Positions 1-9,989 are shown, counted from the first letter of the stretch. The stretch: 64,000 nt of DNA from Sphingomonas hankookensis (GCF_001619955.1 NZ_LQQO01000034.1:186001-250000); one strand, 5' to 3'. Translations and numbers: made by a program. Notes: generated by a model not told the origin, from the sequence alone.

Positions 1-1
1 T

Positions 2-724
<723 letters not shown>

Positions 725-732
725 ATAAGTAC

Positions 733-812
733 CGTACCCCCGCGCAGGCGGGGGTCCAGGGTAACAGAGCGTAACGCCCGTGGCTCTGGATCCCCGCCTG
801 CGCGGGGATACG
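733..812. repeat. REP-like palindrome, type B, copy 1
   Basis: Two arms (733-758 and 787-812) are near-exact reverse complements built on CCCCCGCGCAGGCGGGGG and separated by about 28 bases. The same type of element, with arms of the form CGTCAYYCCCGCGAAGGCGGG, occurs at 11408, 34042, 39549, 48413 and 56499. It sits between the mdh stop and the GIY-YIG start and could act as a transcript-end hairpin for mdh. Confidence 0.7.
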
Positions 813-825
813 ACGGAGCGGCAAG

Positions 826-1113
826 ATGAAGGCAGGTTTTGTCTACATCGTCGCCAGCCGTAGAAACGGAACGATCTACACCGGTTCGACCAGCAATCTG
901 ATCCAGCGCATTCATCAGCATCGCGGTGGCACGGTTGAGGGATTTACGACCGAGCACGACTGCAAACTCTTGGTCTGGTACGAATGCCATGATGATCTGC
1001 AAGAGGCGCGGCTTCGCGAACGGCGGATCAAGAAATGGAACCGCGAGTGAAAGTTGCGGCTGATCGAAGAGAACAACCCCGGCTGGCACGATCTGTTCGG
1101 ACAGCTGACCTGA
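826..1113 (+). pseudogene. GIY-YIG nuclease-like protein interrupted by an in-frame TGA
   Basis: The first 74 codons encode a small GIY-YIG superfamily protein of the stand-alone UPF0213/YhbQ-like kind: the GIY equivalent is VYI near residue 6, the YIG equivalent is YTG near residue 18, and the conserved arginine (QRIHQHR) and YE follow. Family members normally continue from RRIKKWNRE into a W-K-x-x-L-I-E segment ending near 95 residues. Here a TGA at 1048-1050 replaces the expected TGG tryptophan, and the same frame then reads [20 protein letters not shown] to a second TGA at 1111-1113. So the gene carries a single-base nonsense change, or a sequencing error. Start ATG 826 has GGAG upstream. 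It lies between mdh and sucD in the same direction. Such genes are often mobile and strain-variable; whether the shortened protein is stable or active is unknown. Confidence 0.8.
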
Positions 1114-1150
1114 TTTTCGCTCCGTTACAGGAGCAGCAAGGGAAACGAAG

Positions 1151-2035
1151 ATGAGCATCCTCGTCAACAAGAACACCAAGGTCATCACCCAGGGGATGAC
1201 CGGCGAAACCGGCAGCTTCCATACCAAGGCGGCGCTGGAATACGGCACGCAGATGGTCGGCGGCGTGACGCCGGGCAAGGGCGGCAGCGAGCATCTGGGC
1301 CTGCCGGTGTTCAACACCGTCGCCGAAGCCAAGTCGAAGACCGGTGCCGATGCCTCGGTCATCTACGTGCCGCCGCCCTTCGCTGCGGACTCGATCCTCG
1401 AAGCGATCGACGCCGAAATCCCGCTGATCGTCGCGATCACTGAAGGCATTCCGGTGCTCGACATGGTCAAGGTCAAGCGCGCGCTGTCGGGTTCGAAGTC
1501 GCGGCTGATCGGCCCGAACTGCCCGGGCGTGCTGACGCCGGGTGAGTGCAAGATCGGCATCATGCCGGGTTCGATCTTCAAGAAGGGCTCGGTCGGCGTC
1601 GTCTCGCGCTCGGGCACGCTGACCTATGAGGCGGTGTTCCAGACGTCGAACGCCGGGCTGGGTCAGACGACCGCCGTCGGCATCGGTGGCGATCCGGTCA
1701 ACGGCACGAACTTCATCGACGTGCTCGAGCTGTTTCTGGCGGACGACGAGACCCAGTCGATCATCATGATCGGCGAGATCGGCGGCGATGCGGAAGAACA
1801 GGCCGCGCAGTTCCTGATCGACGAGGCCAAGCGCGGCCGCAAGAAGCCGATGGCCGGCTTCATCGCTGGCCGCACCGCCCCTCCGGGCCGTCGCATGGGC
1901 CATGCCGGCGCGATCGTGTCGGGCGGCAAGGGCGACGCGGAAAGCAAGATCGCGGCGATGGAAGCCGCCGGCATCAAGGTTGCGGCTTCCCCCAGCGAGC
2001 TGGGTTCGACGCTGCTCGAAGTGCTGAACGGTTGA
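1151..2035 (+). CDS. sucD: Succinyl-CoA synthetase (succinate-CoA ligase) alpha subunit
   Basis: Forms the CoA-binding alpha subunit of succinate-CoA ligase, converting succinyl-CoA to succinate with nucleoside triphosphate formation in the TCA cycle. At 294 residues it has the normal family length. The N-terminal CoA-binding Rossmann region carries [12 protein letters not shown], and the phosphorylated active-site histidine lies in [13 protein letters not shown] near residue 250. A purine-rich stretch (AGGGAAACGAAG) precedes ATG 1151. The partner beta subunit gene sucC, commonly just upstream in alphaproteobacteria, is not here: only 426 bases separate mdh from sucD and they hold a repeat and the broken GIY-YIG gene. 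The enzyme therefore needs a sucC encoded elsewhere. Confidence 0.97.
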   Translation: MSILVNKNTKVITQGMTGETGSFHTKAALEYGTQMVGGVTPGKGGSEHLGLPVFNTVAEAKSKTGADASVIYVPPPFAADSILEAIDAEIPLIVAITEGIPVLDMVKVKRALSGSKSRLIGPNCPGVLTPGECKIGIMPGSIFKKGSVGVVSRSGTLTYEAVFQTSNAGLGQTTAVGIGGDPVNGTNFIDVLELFLADDETQSIIMIGEIGGDAEEQAAQFLIDEAKRGRKKPMAGFIAGRTAPPGRRMGHAGAIVSGGKGDAESKIAAMEAAGIKVAASPSELGSTLLEVLNG

Positions 2036-2111
2036 AGGTGACTTGCCCCGTGCGCGGAACCGCACGGGGCACCGCCCGGTTCGACCGGGCAAAAGCGGAC
2101 AGGATGTGACC

Positions 2112-5075
2112 ATGGGCTACGAAGGCCAGGATTTCGACATCGCCGCCGGCGTCAGCCCGGCATTCGTGGAAACGCTCTATGGTCGCTACCGCGAGGATCC
2201 CTCGTCGGTCGATGCCGGCTGGCGCCAGTGGTTCGAAGGGCTGGAGGGTGCGACCCAGCATCCCAGCTGGCAGAGCAAGCGCTGGCCGCTGACCGACACC
2301 GACGAGCTGACCGCCGCGCTCGACCCGACGCAGATGGAGCCGGCGCCCAAGCCCGCGCGCGGCGGCAAGCCTGCCCCGGCAGCGGCCGCCCCCGCCGCGC
2401 CGAAGGTCGATGTCGCAAAGGCCGCCGGCGACGCGATCCGCGCGCAGCTGCTGATCCGCACCTATCGCGTGCGCGGCCACCTCGCCGCCAATCTCGATCC
2501 GCTGGGCCTCGCCCGCCGCGAGCTGCCCGAGGACCTGCGCACCGAATATTACGGCTTCTCGGATGCCGAAATCGACACGCCGGTGTATCTGGGCGGTTCG
2601 CTCGGCCTCGAATGGGCATCGATCCGCGAGATCGTCGACATCCTGCGCGCCAATTACTGCGGCAATGTCGGCCTCGAATATATGCACATCGCGGACGTGG
2701 AGGAGCGCAAGTTCCTGCAGGACCGGATGGAAGGCCGCGACAAGGCGATCCAGTTCACCCCCGAAGGCAAGAAGGCGATCCTCGCCAAGGTCATCGAGGC
2801 GGAACAGTGGGAAAAGTTCCTCGGCCGCAAGTACGTCGGCACGAAGCGCTTCGGCCTCGACGGCGGTGAATCGATGATTCCCGCGCTCGAAGCGGTCATC
2901 AAATATGGCGGCCAGCTGGGCGTGCGCGAGATCGTGTACGGCATGGCGCATCGCGGTCGCCTGAACGTGCTGACCAACGTGATGGCCAAGCCGTTCCGCG
3001 TGCTGTTCCACGAATTTGCCGGCGGCAGCGCCAACCCGGACGATATCGGCGGGTCGGGCGACGTGAAATATCACCTCGGCACCTCGACCGACCGCAGCTT
3101 CGACGACGTGTCGGTACACATGTCGCTGGTTGCCAACCCCAGCCATCTCGAGGCGGTCAATCCGGTCGTGCTGGGCAAGGTGCGCGCGCAACAGACCTTC
3201 CGTGGCGATATCGAAAAGCACGAACAGGTCCTGCCGGTCCTGATCCATGGCGACGCGGCGTTCGCGGGCCAGGGGATCGTGTGGGAATGCCTCGGCTTCT
3301 CCGGCATCCGCGGCTACAATACCGGCGGCTGCGTCCACTTCATCATCAACAACCAGGTCGGCTTCACGACCAGCCCGCAGTTCGCGCGCTCGTCGCCCTA
3401 CCCCTCGGACGTGGCGAAGGGCGTGCAGGCGCCGATCTTCCACGTCAACGGCGACGATCCCGAGGCGGTGACCTTCGCCACCAAGATGGCGATCGAGTTC
3501 CGCCAGCAGTTCAAGCGCGACATCGTCATCGACATGTGGTGCTATCGCCGCTTCGGCCATAACGAAGGCGACGAACCGTCCTTCACCCAGCCGCTGATGT
3601 ACGCCAAGATCAAGGGCCATCCCGGCGTCAGCGAGATCTATGGCAAGCGACTGGCAGAAGAGGGCGTCGTCGACGGCGATTTCGTCGCTTCGAAGACCGC
3701 CGAGTTCACCCAGCTGCTGGAAGGCGAGTTCGAGAACGCCAAGAGCTACAAGCCCAACCGGGCCGACTGGTTCGCCGGTCGCTGGTCGGGGCTGCATGCG
3801 CCGATGGACCCGGAAGGATCGCGCCGTTCGGTCGACACCGGCATCGAACAGAAGCTGTTCGATTCGCTCGGCCGCACGCTGACCACGGTTCCGGACAATA
3901 TCCAGATCCACAAGACGCTGGCCCGCGTGCTCGATGCCAAGCGCGGCATGTTCGCGAACGGCGAGGGCTTCGACTGGGCGACTGCCGAGGCGCTGGCCTT
4001 CGGCTCGCTGCTGTCGGAAGGCTTCGGCGTCCGCCTGTCGGGTCAGGATTCGGGTCGCGGCACCTTCTCGCAGCGGCACGCGGTATGGGTCGACCAGACC
4101 GACGAGCATAAGTTCGTGCCGTTGAAGACCATCGAGCATGGCAGCTTCGAGGTGCTCGACAGCCCGCTGTCCGAATATGGCGTGCTGGGCTTCGAATATG
4201 GCTATGCACTGGCGGACCCCAAGGCGCTGGTGATCTGGGAAGCGCAGTTCGGCGATTTCGCCAACGGCGCGCAGATCATGATCGACCAGTTCATCGCGGC
4301 GGGTGAAGCCAAGTGGCTGCGCGCCAACGGCCTGGTGATGATGCTGCCGCATGGTTACGAAGGCCAGGGACCGGAACACAGCTCGGCGCGTCTCGAACGC
4401 TTCCTGCAGCTGTGCGCCGGCGACAACATGCAGGTCGCCAACGTCACCTCGCCGGCGAACCTGTTCCACCTGCTGCGCCGGCAGATGCATCGCAATTTCC
4501 GCAAGCCGCTGGTCATCATGACGCCGAAGTCGCTGCTGCGGCACAAGATGGTCGTGTCGAAGACGGAGGACTTCCTGCCGGGCACCCACTTCAAGCGGCT
4601 GCTGTCCGATCCGTCGGCCCCGGCGGATGCGAACACGACGCGGCTGGTGCTGTGTTCGGGCAAGGTCGCGTTCGACCTGATCGAGGCGCGCGATGCGGCG
4701 GGCGATACGTCGACGCAGATCGTCCGCGTGGAACAGATCTATCCGTTCCCGTCGGACGCGCTGGTCGCGCGGCTTCGCAACCTGCCGAACCTGACCGATG
4801 TGGTCTGGGCGCAGGAGGAGCCGAAGAACAACGGTTCGTGGTTCCTGGTCGAACCGCTGATCGAAGAAGCGCTGGCCGAAGCCGGTTCGAACGTTCCGCG
4901 TGCCCGCTATGCCGGTCGCGCGGCGGCGGCATCGCCCGCCACCGGGCTGATGAAGCGCCACCAGGCCGAACAGGGCGCGCTGGTCGCCGATGCGCTCGGC
5001 CACAATGTCCGCGACGAAATCCGCCGCACCCGTCAGGCCGAGGGCGATCGCGCCACCGGCAAGGCCGCATCCTAA
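2112..5075 (+). CDS. sucA: 2-oxoglutarate dehydrogenase E1 component
   Basis: Thiamine-diphosphate-dependent decarboxylase of the 2-oxoglutarate dehydrogenase complex, 987 residues from the chosen start, a little longer than the 930-residue E. coli enzyme. The N-terminal SucB-binding helix is visible (FVETLYGRYREDPSSVDAGW), followed by an Ala/Pro/Lys-rich linker, the SIRxxVDILR-type start of the core, MAHRGRLNVL, the thiamine-binding region and the C-terminal transketolase-like domain (EHGSFEVLDSPLSEYGVLGFEYG as the region, with EGQGPEHSS). The frame is open from 2043, but ATG 2112 (MGYEGQDFDIAAG) has AGGA nearby and matches where homology to the family begins, so it is preferred. It follows sucD by 76 bases and precedes sucB, as expected for one transcript. 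Confidence 0.96.
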   Translation: MGYEGQDFDIAAGVSPAFVETLYGRYREDPSSVDAGWRQWFEGLEGATQHPSWQSKRWPLTDTDELTAALDPTQMEPAPKPARGGKPAPAAAAPAAPKVDVAKAAGDAIRAQLLIRTYRVRGHLAANLDPLGLARRELPEDLRTEYYGFSDAEIDTPVYLGGSLGLEWASIREIVDILRANYCGNVGLEYMHIADVEERKFLQDRMEGRDKAIQFTPEGKKAILAKVIEAEQWEKFLGRKYVGTKRFGLDGGESMIPALEAVIKYGGQLGVREIVYGMAHRGRLNVLTNVMAKPFRVLFHEFAGGSANPDDIGGSGDVKYHLGTSTDRSFDDVSVHMSLVANPSHLEAVNPVVLGKVRAQQTFRGDIEKHEQVLPVLIHGDAAFAGQGIVWECLGFSGIRGYNTGGCVHFIINNQVGFTTSPQFARSSPYPSDVAKGVQAPIFHVNGDDPEAVTFATKMAIEFRQQFKRDIVIDMWCYRRFGHNEGDEPSFTQPLMYAKIKGHPGVSEIYGKRLAEEGVVDGDFVASKTAEFTQLLEGEFENAKSYKPNRADWFAGRWSGLHAPMDPEGSRRSVDTGIEQKLFDSLGRTLTTVPDNIQIHKTLARVLDAKRGMFANGEGFDWATAEALAFGSLLSEGFGVRLSGQDSGRGTFSQRHAVWVDQTDEHKFVPLKTIEHGSFEVLDSPLSEYGVLGFEYGYALADPKALVIWEAQFGDFANGAQIMIDQFIAAGEAKWLRANGLVMMLPHGYEGQGPEHSSARLERFLQLCAGDNMQVANVTSPANLFHLLRRQMHRNFRKPLVIMTPKSLLRHKMVVSKTEDFLPGTHFKRLLSDPSAPADANTTRLVLCSGKVAFDLIEARDAAGDTSTQIVRVEQIYPFPSDALVARLRNLPNLTDVVWAQEEPKNNGSWFLVEPLIEEALAEAGSNVPRARYAGRAAAASPATGLMKRHQAEQGALVADALGHNVRDEIRRTRQAEGDRATGKAAS

Positions 5076-5117
5076 CCGTGTTATTACCCCCGACACGGGG
5101 GAGATGAGGAAGATCCG

Positions 5118-6362
5118 ATGGCAACCGAAGTTCTGGTCCCCACGCTGGGCGAATCGATCACCGAAGCGACGCTGGGCGAATGGTTGAAGAAGCCCGGTGA
5201 GGCGGTCGCCGCCGACGAACCGATCGCCAGCCTCGAAACCGACAAGGTGTCGGTCGAGGTTCCGGCGCCCGTGGCCGGTGTCATGGGCGCGCACGCCGTA
5301 CAGCCGGGCGACACCGTGTCGGTCGGCGCGATGATCGCGACGATCGAATCGGGTGACGGTGCCGCTGCCGCGCCGGCTCCCAAGGCGGACGCCGCGCCGG
5401 CACCTGTCGCCACCCCTGCCCCGGCAGCCGCACAGCAGGTCCCGGCCGCCGGCGACGCCAATGTCGACGCCGCCGCGCTGTCGCCGTCGGTGCGTCGTGC
5501 GATCCTCGAACACGGCGTCGATCCGGCGAAGGTCAAGGGCACCGGCCGCGACGGTCGCATCACCAAGGAAGACGTCGTTGCCGCCGCCGGTGACAAGTCG
5601 GCCGCAGCAGCGCCCGCCGCTGCCGCCCCGGCCGCGGCTGCGCCGGCCGCCGCTGCACCGACCCGTGGCGAAGAACGCGTGAAGATGACGCGCCTGCGCC
5701 AGACGATCGCCCGCCGCCTGAAGGAAGCGCAGGACACCGCCGCGCTGCTCACCACTTTCAACGACGTCGACATGACGGCGGTGATCGAGGCGCGCGCCAA
5801 GTACAAGGACCTATTCGAAAAGAAGCACGGCGTCCGCCTGGGCTTCATGGGCTTCTTCGTGAAGGCCGCGACGATGGCGCTGAAGGATATTCCGGCGGTC
5901 AACGCGCAGATCCAGGGCGACGAGATCGTCTATCACGACTATGCCGACATCTCGGTCGCCGTCAGCGCGCCGCAGGGGCTGGTCGTGCCGGTCATCCGCG
6001 ACGCCGACAAGCTGTCGGTCGCGGGTGTCGAGAAGACGATCGCCGATTTCGGCAAGCGCGCCAAGGACGGCACGCTGAAGATGGACGAGATGAAGGGCGG
6101 TACCTTCACCATCTCGAACGGCGGCGTGTTCGGGTCGCTGATGTCGACTCCGATCATCAACCCGCCGCAGTCGGCGGTGCTGGGCCTGCACCGCATCGAG
6201 GAACGCCCGGTCGTCCGTAACGGACAGGTCGTGGTGCGTCCGATGATGTACCTCGCGCTCAGCTATGACCATCGCCTGATCGACGGTCGCGAGGCGGTGA
6301 CCTTCCTCGTCGCGCTCAAGAACGCGATCGAAGACCCGACGCGCCTGCTGATCGACCTCTAA
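5118..6362 (+). CDS. sucB: Dihydrolipoyllysine-residue succinyltransferase (2-oxoglutarate dehydrogenase E2)
   Basis: Core transacylase of the 2-oxoglutarate dehydrogenase complex, 414 residues. The lipoyl domain comes first with the lipoylated lysine at about 43 (ETDKVSVEV), then an Ala/Pro linker, the peripheral subunit-binding domain at about 120-155 ([15 protein letters not shown]...GRITKEDV), a second very Ala-rich linker of [16 protein letters not shown] type, and the catalytic domain ending with [12 protein letters not shown], where the His and Asp of the HxxxDG motif are near 385 and 389. It lies 42 bases after sucA and 16 before the DUF1877 gene. The succinyl-transfer assignment rests on its place beside sucA. 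Confidence 0.96.
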   Translation: MATEVLVPTLGESITEATLGEWLKKPGEAVAADEPIASLETDKVSVEVPAPVAGVMGAHAVQPGDTVSVGAMIATIESGDGAAAAPAPKADAAPAPVATPAPAAAQQVPAAGDANVDAAALSPSVRRAILEHGVDPAKVKGTGRDGRITKEDVVAAAGDKSAAAAPAAAAPAAAAPAAAAPTRGEERVKMTRLRQTIARRLKEAQDTAALLTTFNDVDMTAVIEARAKYKDLFEKKHGVRLGFMGFFVKAATMALKDIPAVNAQIQGDEIVYHDYADISVAVSAPQGLVVPVIRDADKLSVAGVEKTIADFGKRAKDGTLKMDEMKGGTFTISNGGVFGSLMSTPIINPPQSAVLGLHRIEERPVVRNGQVVVRPMMYLALSYDHRLIDGREAVTFLVALKNAIEDPTRLLIDL

Positions 6363-6378
6363 GGAACGGCGAGCACCG

Positions 6379-6873
6379 ATGGGCATGGTGATCTATCTGC
6401 GTCGGGCTGGTCAGTCCGACCTCGACCGATTGATTGCCGACCCATCGGTGTTCGAGGAGTTCGTGTTCGAAGAAGCCGTGGAGAATCTCGACCTCGTCGA
6501 CTTCGACAAGGCGTGGCACGCGGTCCACTACCTCCTCACCGGATCGGCCGACGATGTCGGTCATCCGCTAGGCATCATTATCGCCGCGCTGCCCGAATTG
6601 GGCGCAGACGAGAATGGCGAGGGCGGGATCGGCCTGATCTCCCCGCCCATGATGCGGGCGTTCGCCGACGCGCTCGATCGACTGGACGACGCGACGCTCG
6701 AACGCCGTTACGATCCTCCGGCCATGCTGCGCGCCGATGTATATCTTGCGGACGTTTTTGTAGACGAGGGTGCCGAGGCGCTCGAATATGTGATGCAGGG
6801 GGTGCCGGCGCTGCGCCGCTTCGCTGCGAATTGCCGGGCGACCGGCGACGGTGCGATCCGCGTGATCGCCTGA
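6379..6873 (+). CDS. DUF1877 (YfbM-like) protein within the 2-oxoglutarate dehydrogenase cluster
   Basis: A 164-residue cytoplasmic protein resembling the DUF1877/YfbM family: an N-terminal MGMVIYLRRAG strand, the acidic central part with DKAWHAVHYLLTG, GHPLGIIIAALPELG, and a C-terminal segment ending in FAANCRATGDGAIRVIA. No catalytic motif is visible and the family has no settled function. It sits 16 bases after sucB and 25 before lpd, so it is almost certainly co-transcribed with the E2 and E3 genes. That position is shared with no known part of the complex, so the link may be only transcriptional. The start ATG 6379 follows GGAACGGCGAGCACCG, which contains a usable GGA. Confidence 0.85.
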   Translation: MGMVIYLRRAGQSDLDRLIADPSVFEEFVFEEAVENLDLVDFDKAWHAVHYLLTGSADDVGHPLGIIIAALPELGADENGEGGIGLISPPMMRAFADALDRLDDATLERRYDPPAMLRADVYLADVFVDEGAEALEYVMQGVPALRRFAANCRATGDGAIRVIA

Positions 6874-6898
6874 AACGATTTGGACGGGATGCAAACCA

Positions 6899-8299
6899 AT
6901 GGCTGAATACGACTTCGACGTCCTCGTAATCGGTGCCGGCCCGGGCGGCTATGTCGCCGCGATCCGCGCGGCGCAGCTGGGCCTCAAGACCGCTTGTGCC
7001 GAGGGGCGCGAGACGCTGGGCGGGACCTGCCTGAACGTCGGGTGCATCCCGTCCAAGGCGCTGTTGCACGCGTCGGAACTGTACGAGGAAGCGACCGGCG
7101 GTCACCTTGCCAAGTTCGGCGTCGAGATTCAGGGCGCGTCGCTCAACCTCGACCAGATGCATGCCGAAAAGAAGAAGGCAGTCGGCGAGCTGACCGGTGG
7201 CATCGAATATCTGTTCAAGAAGAACAAGGTCGAATGGCTGAAGGGCTATGCGTCGTTCGAGAACGACCACAGCGTAAAGGTCGGCGATCGTACCGTCACC
7301 GCGCGCGACATCGTGATTGCGACCGGTTCGTCGGTGACGCCGCTGCCCGGCGTGCAGGTCGACAATGACGCGGCGGTGATCGTCGATTCGACCGGTGCGC
7401 TTGCGCTGCCCAAGGTGCCCGAGCATCTGGTCGTGATCGGCGGCGGTGTTATCGGCCTCGAACTCGGTAGCGTGTGGCGCCGCTTGGGTGCCAAGGTTAC
7501 GGTTGTCGAATATGCCGACCAGATCCTGCCCGGCTTCGACGGCGAGGTCCGCAAGGAATCGGCCAAGCTGTTCAAGAAGCAGGGCATGGACCTCAAGACC
7601 GCGACCAAGGTCACCGCGGCATCGGTCGATGGCGGCACCGCCACCCTGACGCTCGAACCGGCGGCCGGTGGCGAGGCCACGACCCTGACCGCGGACGCGG
7701 TACTGGTGTCGATCGGCCGTCGCGCGAACACAGAGGGTCTCGCGCTCGACAAGGCCGGCCTGTCGGTCAACCAGCGCGGCCAGGTCGATATCGACGAGGA
7801 ATTCCGCACCAAGGTCGACGGCATCTGGGCGATCGGCGACGTGGTCCACGGCCCGATGCTGGCGCACAAGGCGGAAGACGAAGGCGTCGCCGTCGCCGAG
7901 TTCATCGCCGGCCAGACCGGCATCGTGAACCACGACGTCATTCCGTCGGTCGTCTACACCATGCCCGAAATCGCTGGCGTCGGCCTCACCGAAGAAGCCG
8001 CCAAGGAAAGGGGCGAGGTGAAGGTCGGCAAGTTCCCCTTCGTCGCCAACAGCCGCGCCAAGACCAACCGCGACACCGACGGCTTCGTGAAGGTCATCGC
8101 CGACGCCAAGACCGACCGCGTCGTCGGCGTGTGGATCGTCTCATCGCTGGCCGGCACGATGATCGCACAGGCGGCGCAGGCGATGGAATTCGGCGCGACC
8201 AGCGAGGACATCGCCTATACCTGCCATGCCCACCCGACCCATGCCGAGGCGCTCAAGGAAGCGGCAATGGCGGTGCAGGGCAAGCCGATCCACATCTGA
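6899..8299 (+). CDS. lpdA: Dihydrolipoyl dehydrogenase (E3)
   Basis: FAD enzyme that reoxidises the lipoyl groups of 2-oxo-acid dehydrogenases with NAD; 466 residues, the standard length. The FAD-binding GAGPGGYVAA lies at about 12-21, the redox-active disulfide at C44 and C49 (GGTCLNVGCIPSK), the NAD-binding GGGVIGLELGSVW in the middle, the second FAD motif WAIGDVVHGPMLAHKAEDEG, and the C-terminal catalytic pair in CHAHPTHAEALKEA. It is the last gene of the TCA cluster and is followed by a hairpin terminator. A second lpd for pyruvate dehydrogenase may exist elsewhere; this copy is assigned to the 2-oxoglutarate complex by position. Confidence 0.97.
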   Translation: MAEYDFDVLVIGAGPGGYVAAIRAAQLGLKTACAEGRETLGGTCLNVGCIPSKALLHASELYEEATGGHLAKFGVEIQGASLNLDQMHAEKKKAVGELTGGIEYLFKKNKVEWLKGYASFENDHSVKVGDRTVTARDIVIATGSSVTPLPGVQVDNDAAVIVDSTGALALPKVPEHLVVIGGGVIGLELGSVWRRLGAKVTVVEYADQILPGFDGEVRKESAKLFKKQGMDLKTATKVTAASVDGGTATLTLEPAAGGEATTLTADAVLVSIGRRANTEGLALDKAGLSVNQRGQVDIDEEFRTKVDGIWAIGDVVHGPMLAHKAEDEGVAVAEFIAGQTGIVNHDVIPSVVYTMPEIAGVGLTEEAAKERGEVKVGKFPFVANSRAKTNRDTDGFVKVIADAKTDRVVGVWIVSSLAGTMIAQAAQAMEFGATSEDIAYTCHAHPTHAEALKEAAMAVQGKPIHI

Positions 8300-8322
8300 T
8301 CGGGCGACAACGGCTGCAACAG

Positions 8323-8355
8323 GGGCGGGGCATGGCGACATGCTCCGCCCTTCTT
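8323..8355 (+). terminator. Rho-independent-like terminator after lpd
   Basis: The arms GGGCGGGGCATG and CATGCTCCGCCC pair over 12 bases with one G-U wobble around the loop GCGA, followed by TTCTTG. The U-tract is short, so it may be a weak or Rho-assisted stop for the mdh-lpd cluster. Confidence 0.6.
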
Positions 8356-8435
8356 GCGTCCGGACGGTGCCGTTCCGCGTGGTTAGGAAGTTGTAAAATC
8401 TTGTCGCCTAGGCTCGCTCCACAGGATTCGATGGG

Positions 8436-9989
8436 GTGGCAGGCGTGAACGCATTCGGACGGCGCAGCGGAATGGGCGGATCGGGCGGCAGGCCATCGTT
8501 CGGCGTCGCCCGCCCGATGCAGGGATCGGGATCCGCGCGGCCCGCCGATCTCGACCTCGCCCCGCAATTCCCGCCGCTGGGGCAGGTGCCGCTGCCCGGC
8601 GGCGACCTGGAACCCATGCCCGGCGAACAGGCGAGCGCGATGCCGCAGGGCGTCGGCGACGCGATGCAGCGCCTCGCCGATCGGCAGGCGCTGTCGGGTG
8701 AGGCCGGCAACAGCCGGGTCGAAGGGTTCGAAACCTCGATCCACCGCATCAAGGAACAGGTGCTCCCCCGCCTGCTCGAACGCGTCGACCCCGAAGCCGC
8801 CGCGACCCTGACCAAGGACGAGCTCGCCGAGGAATTCCGCCCGATCGTGGGCGAGGTGCTGGCCGAGCTGAAACTGACGCTCAACCGGCGCGAACAGTTC
8901 GCGCTGGAAAAGGTGCTGGTCGACGAGCTGCTGGGCCTCGGACCGCTCGAGGAATTGCTGGCCGATCCGGCGATCAGCGACATCATGGTCAACGGTCCCG
9001 AACAGACCTTCGTCGAACGCAAGGGCAAGCTGGAGCTGGCCAATATCGCGTTTCGCGACGAGGAGCATCTGTTCCAGATCGCACAGCGCATCTGCAACTC
9101 GGTCGGCCGCCGCGTCGACCAGACCACGCCGCTGGCCGACGCCCGGTTGAAGGACGGCAGCCGCGTCAACGTGATCGTGCCGCCCTTGAGCCTCAAGGGC
9201 ACCGCGATCTCGATCCGTAAATTCTCGGCCAAGCCGATCACCATCGACATGATGGCCGGCTTCGGGTCGATGAGCACCAAGATGGCGACCGCGCTGAAGG
9301 TCGCCGGGGCCAGCCGCTTCAACATCGTGATTTCGGGTGGCACCGGCTCGGGCAAGACCACGATGCTCAACGCCCTGTCGAAGATGATCGACCCGGGCGA
9401 GCGCGTGCTAACCATCGAGGACGCCGCCGAACTGCGCCTGCAACAGCCGCACTGGCTGCCGCTCGAAACGCGCCCGCCGAACCTGGAAGGGCAAGGCGAG
9501 ATCACCATCCGCGACCTGGTGAAGAACGCGCTGCGTATGCGCCCGGACCGGATCATCCTGGGCGAAATTCGTGGGTCGGAGTGTTTCGACCTGCTGGCGG
9601 CGATGAACACCGGCCACGACGGATCGATGGCGACGCTCCACTCCAACTCCCCGCGCGAATGCCTCGCGCGTATGGAGAACATGGTGATGATGTCGGACAT
9701 CAAGGTGCCCAAGGAAGCGATCAGCCGCCAGATCGCCGATTCGGTCGACCTGATCGTGCAGGTGAAGCGCCTGCGCGACGGTTCGCGCCGCGTGACCAAC
9801 ATTACCGAGGTGATCGGGATGGAAGGCCCGGTGATCGTCACCCAGGAACTGTTCAAGTTCGAATATCTGGACGAGAGCGCCGACGGCAAGATCATCGGCG
9901 AATACCGTTCGATGGGAATGCGCCCCTATACGCTCGACAAGGCCAAACAGTACGGTTTCGACCAGGCGCTGCTGGAGGCATGCCTGTAG
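8436..9989 (+). CDS. cpaF: CpaF-type secretion ATPase (type II/IV secretion, Tad pilus family), lone copy
   Basis: A 517-residue hexameric secretion ATPase of the CpaF/TadA branch. About 90 residues of low-complexity Gly/Pro-rich N-terminus are followed by the N-terminal domain (EKVLVDELLGLGPLEELLADP, ISDIMVNGP) and the ATPase core: Walker A GGTGSGKTTM at about 301-310, the Asp box VLTIEDAAEL, Walker B with ILGEIRGSE, and the His box with TGHDGSMATLHSN. CpaF normally powers Tad pilus assembly with CpaB, CpaC, TadB, TadC and a pilin, none of which lies next to it here, so partners must be elsewhere or the gene has another role. The start is GTG 8436 or GTG 8445; neither has a strong ribosome site. 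The gap after lpd holds the terminator and probably its promoter. Confidence 0.9.
   Translation: MAGVNAFGRRSGMGGSGGRPSFGVARPMQGSGSARPADLDLAPQFPPLGQVPLPGGDLEPMPGEQASAMPQGVGDAMQRLADRQALSGEAGNSRVEGFETSIHRIKEQVLPRLLERVDPEAAATLTKDELAEEFRPIVGEVLAELKLTLNRREQFALEKVLVDELLGLGPLEELLADPAISDIMVNGPEQTFVERKGKLELANIAFRDEEHLFQIAQRICNSVGRRVDQTTPLADARLKDGSRVNVIVPPLSLKGTAISIRKFSAKPITIDMMAGFGSMSTKMATALKVAGASRFNIVISGGTGSGKTTMLNALSKMIDPGERVLTIEDAAELRLQQPHWLPLETRPPNLEGQGEITIRDLVKNALRMRPDRIILGEIRGSECFDLLAAMNTGHDGSMATLHSNSPRECLARMENMVMMSDIKVPKEAISRQIADSVDLIVQVKRLRDGSRRVTNITEVIGMEGPVIVTQELFKFEYLDESADGKIIGEYRSMGMRPYTLDKAKQYGFDQALLEACL

Noticed and set aside
733..812. CRISPR array from the repeated palindromes
   Set aside because: Copies are scattered, palindromic and kilobases apart, with no regular repeat-spacer pattern and no cas gene.
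1048..1050. TGA read as selenocysteine in the GIY-YIG gene
   Set aside because: The family has tryptophan here, no SECIS-like hairpin was evident downstream, and a TGG to TGA change is simpler.
1974..5513. 1179-codon open frame on the minus strand
   Set aside because: It lies entirely antisense to sucD/sucA/sucB and its product is Arg/Asp/Gly/His-rich without family features, typical of antisense frames in GC-rich genes.
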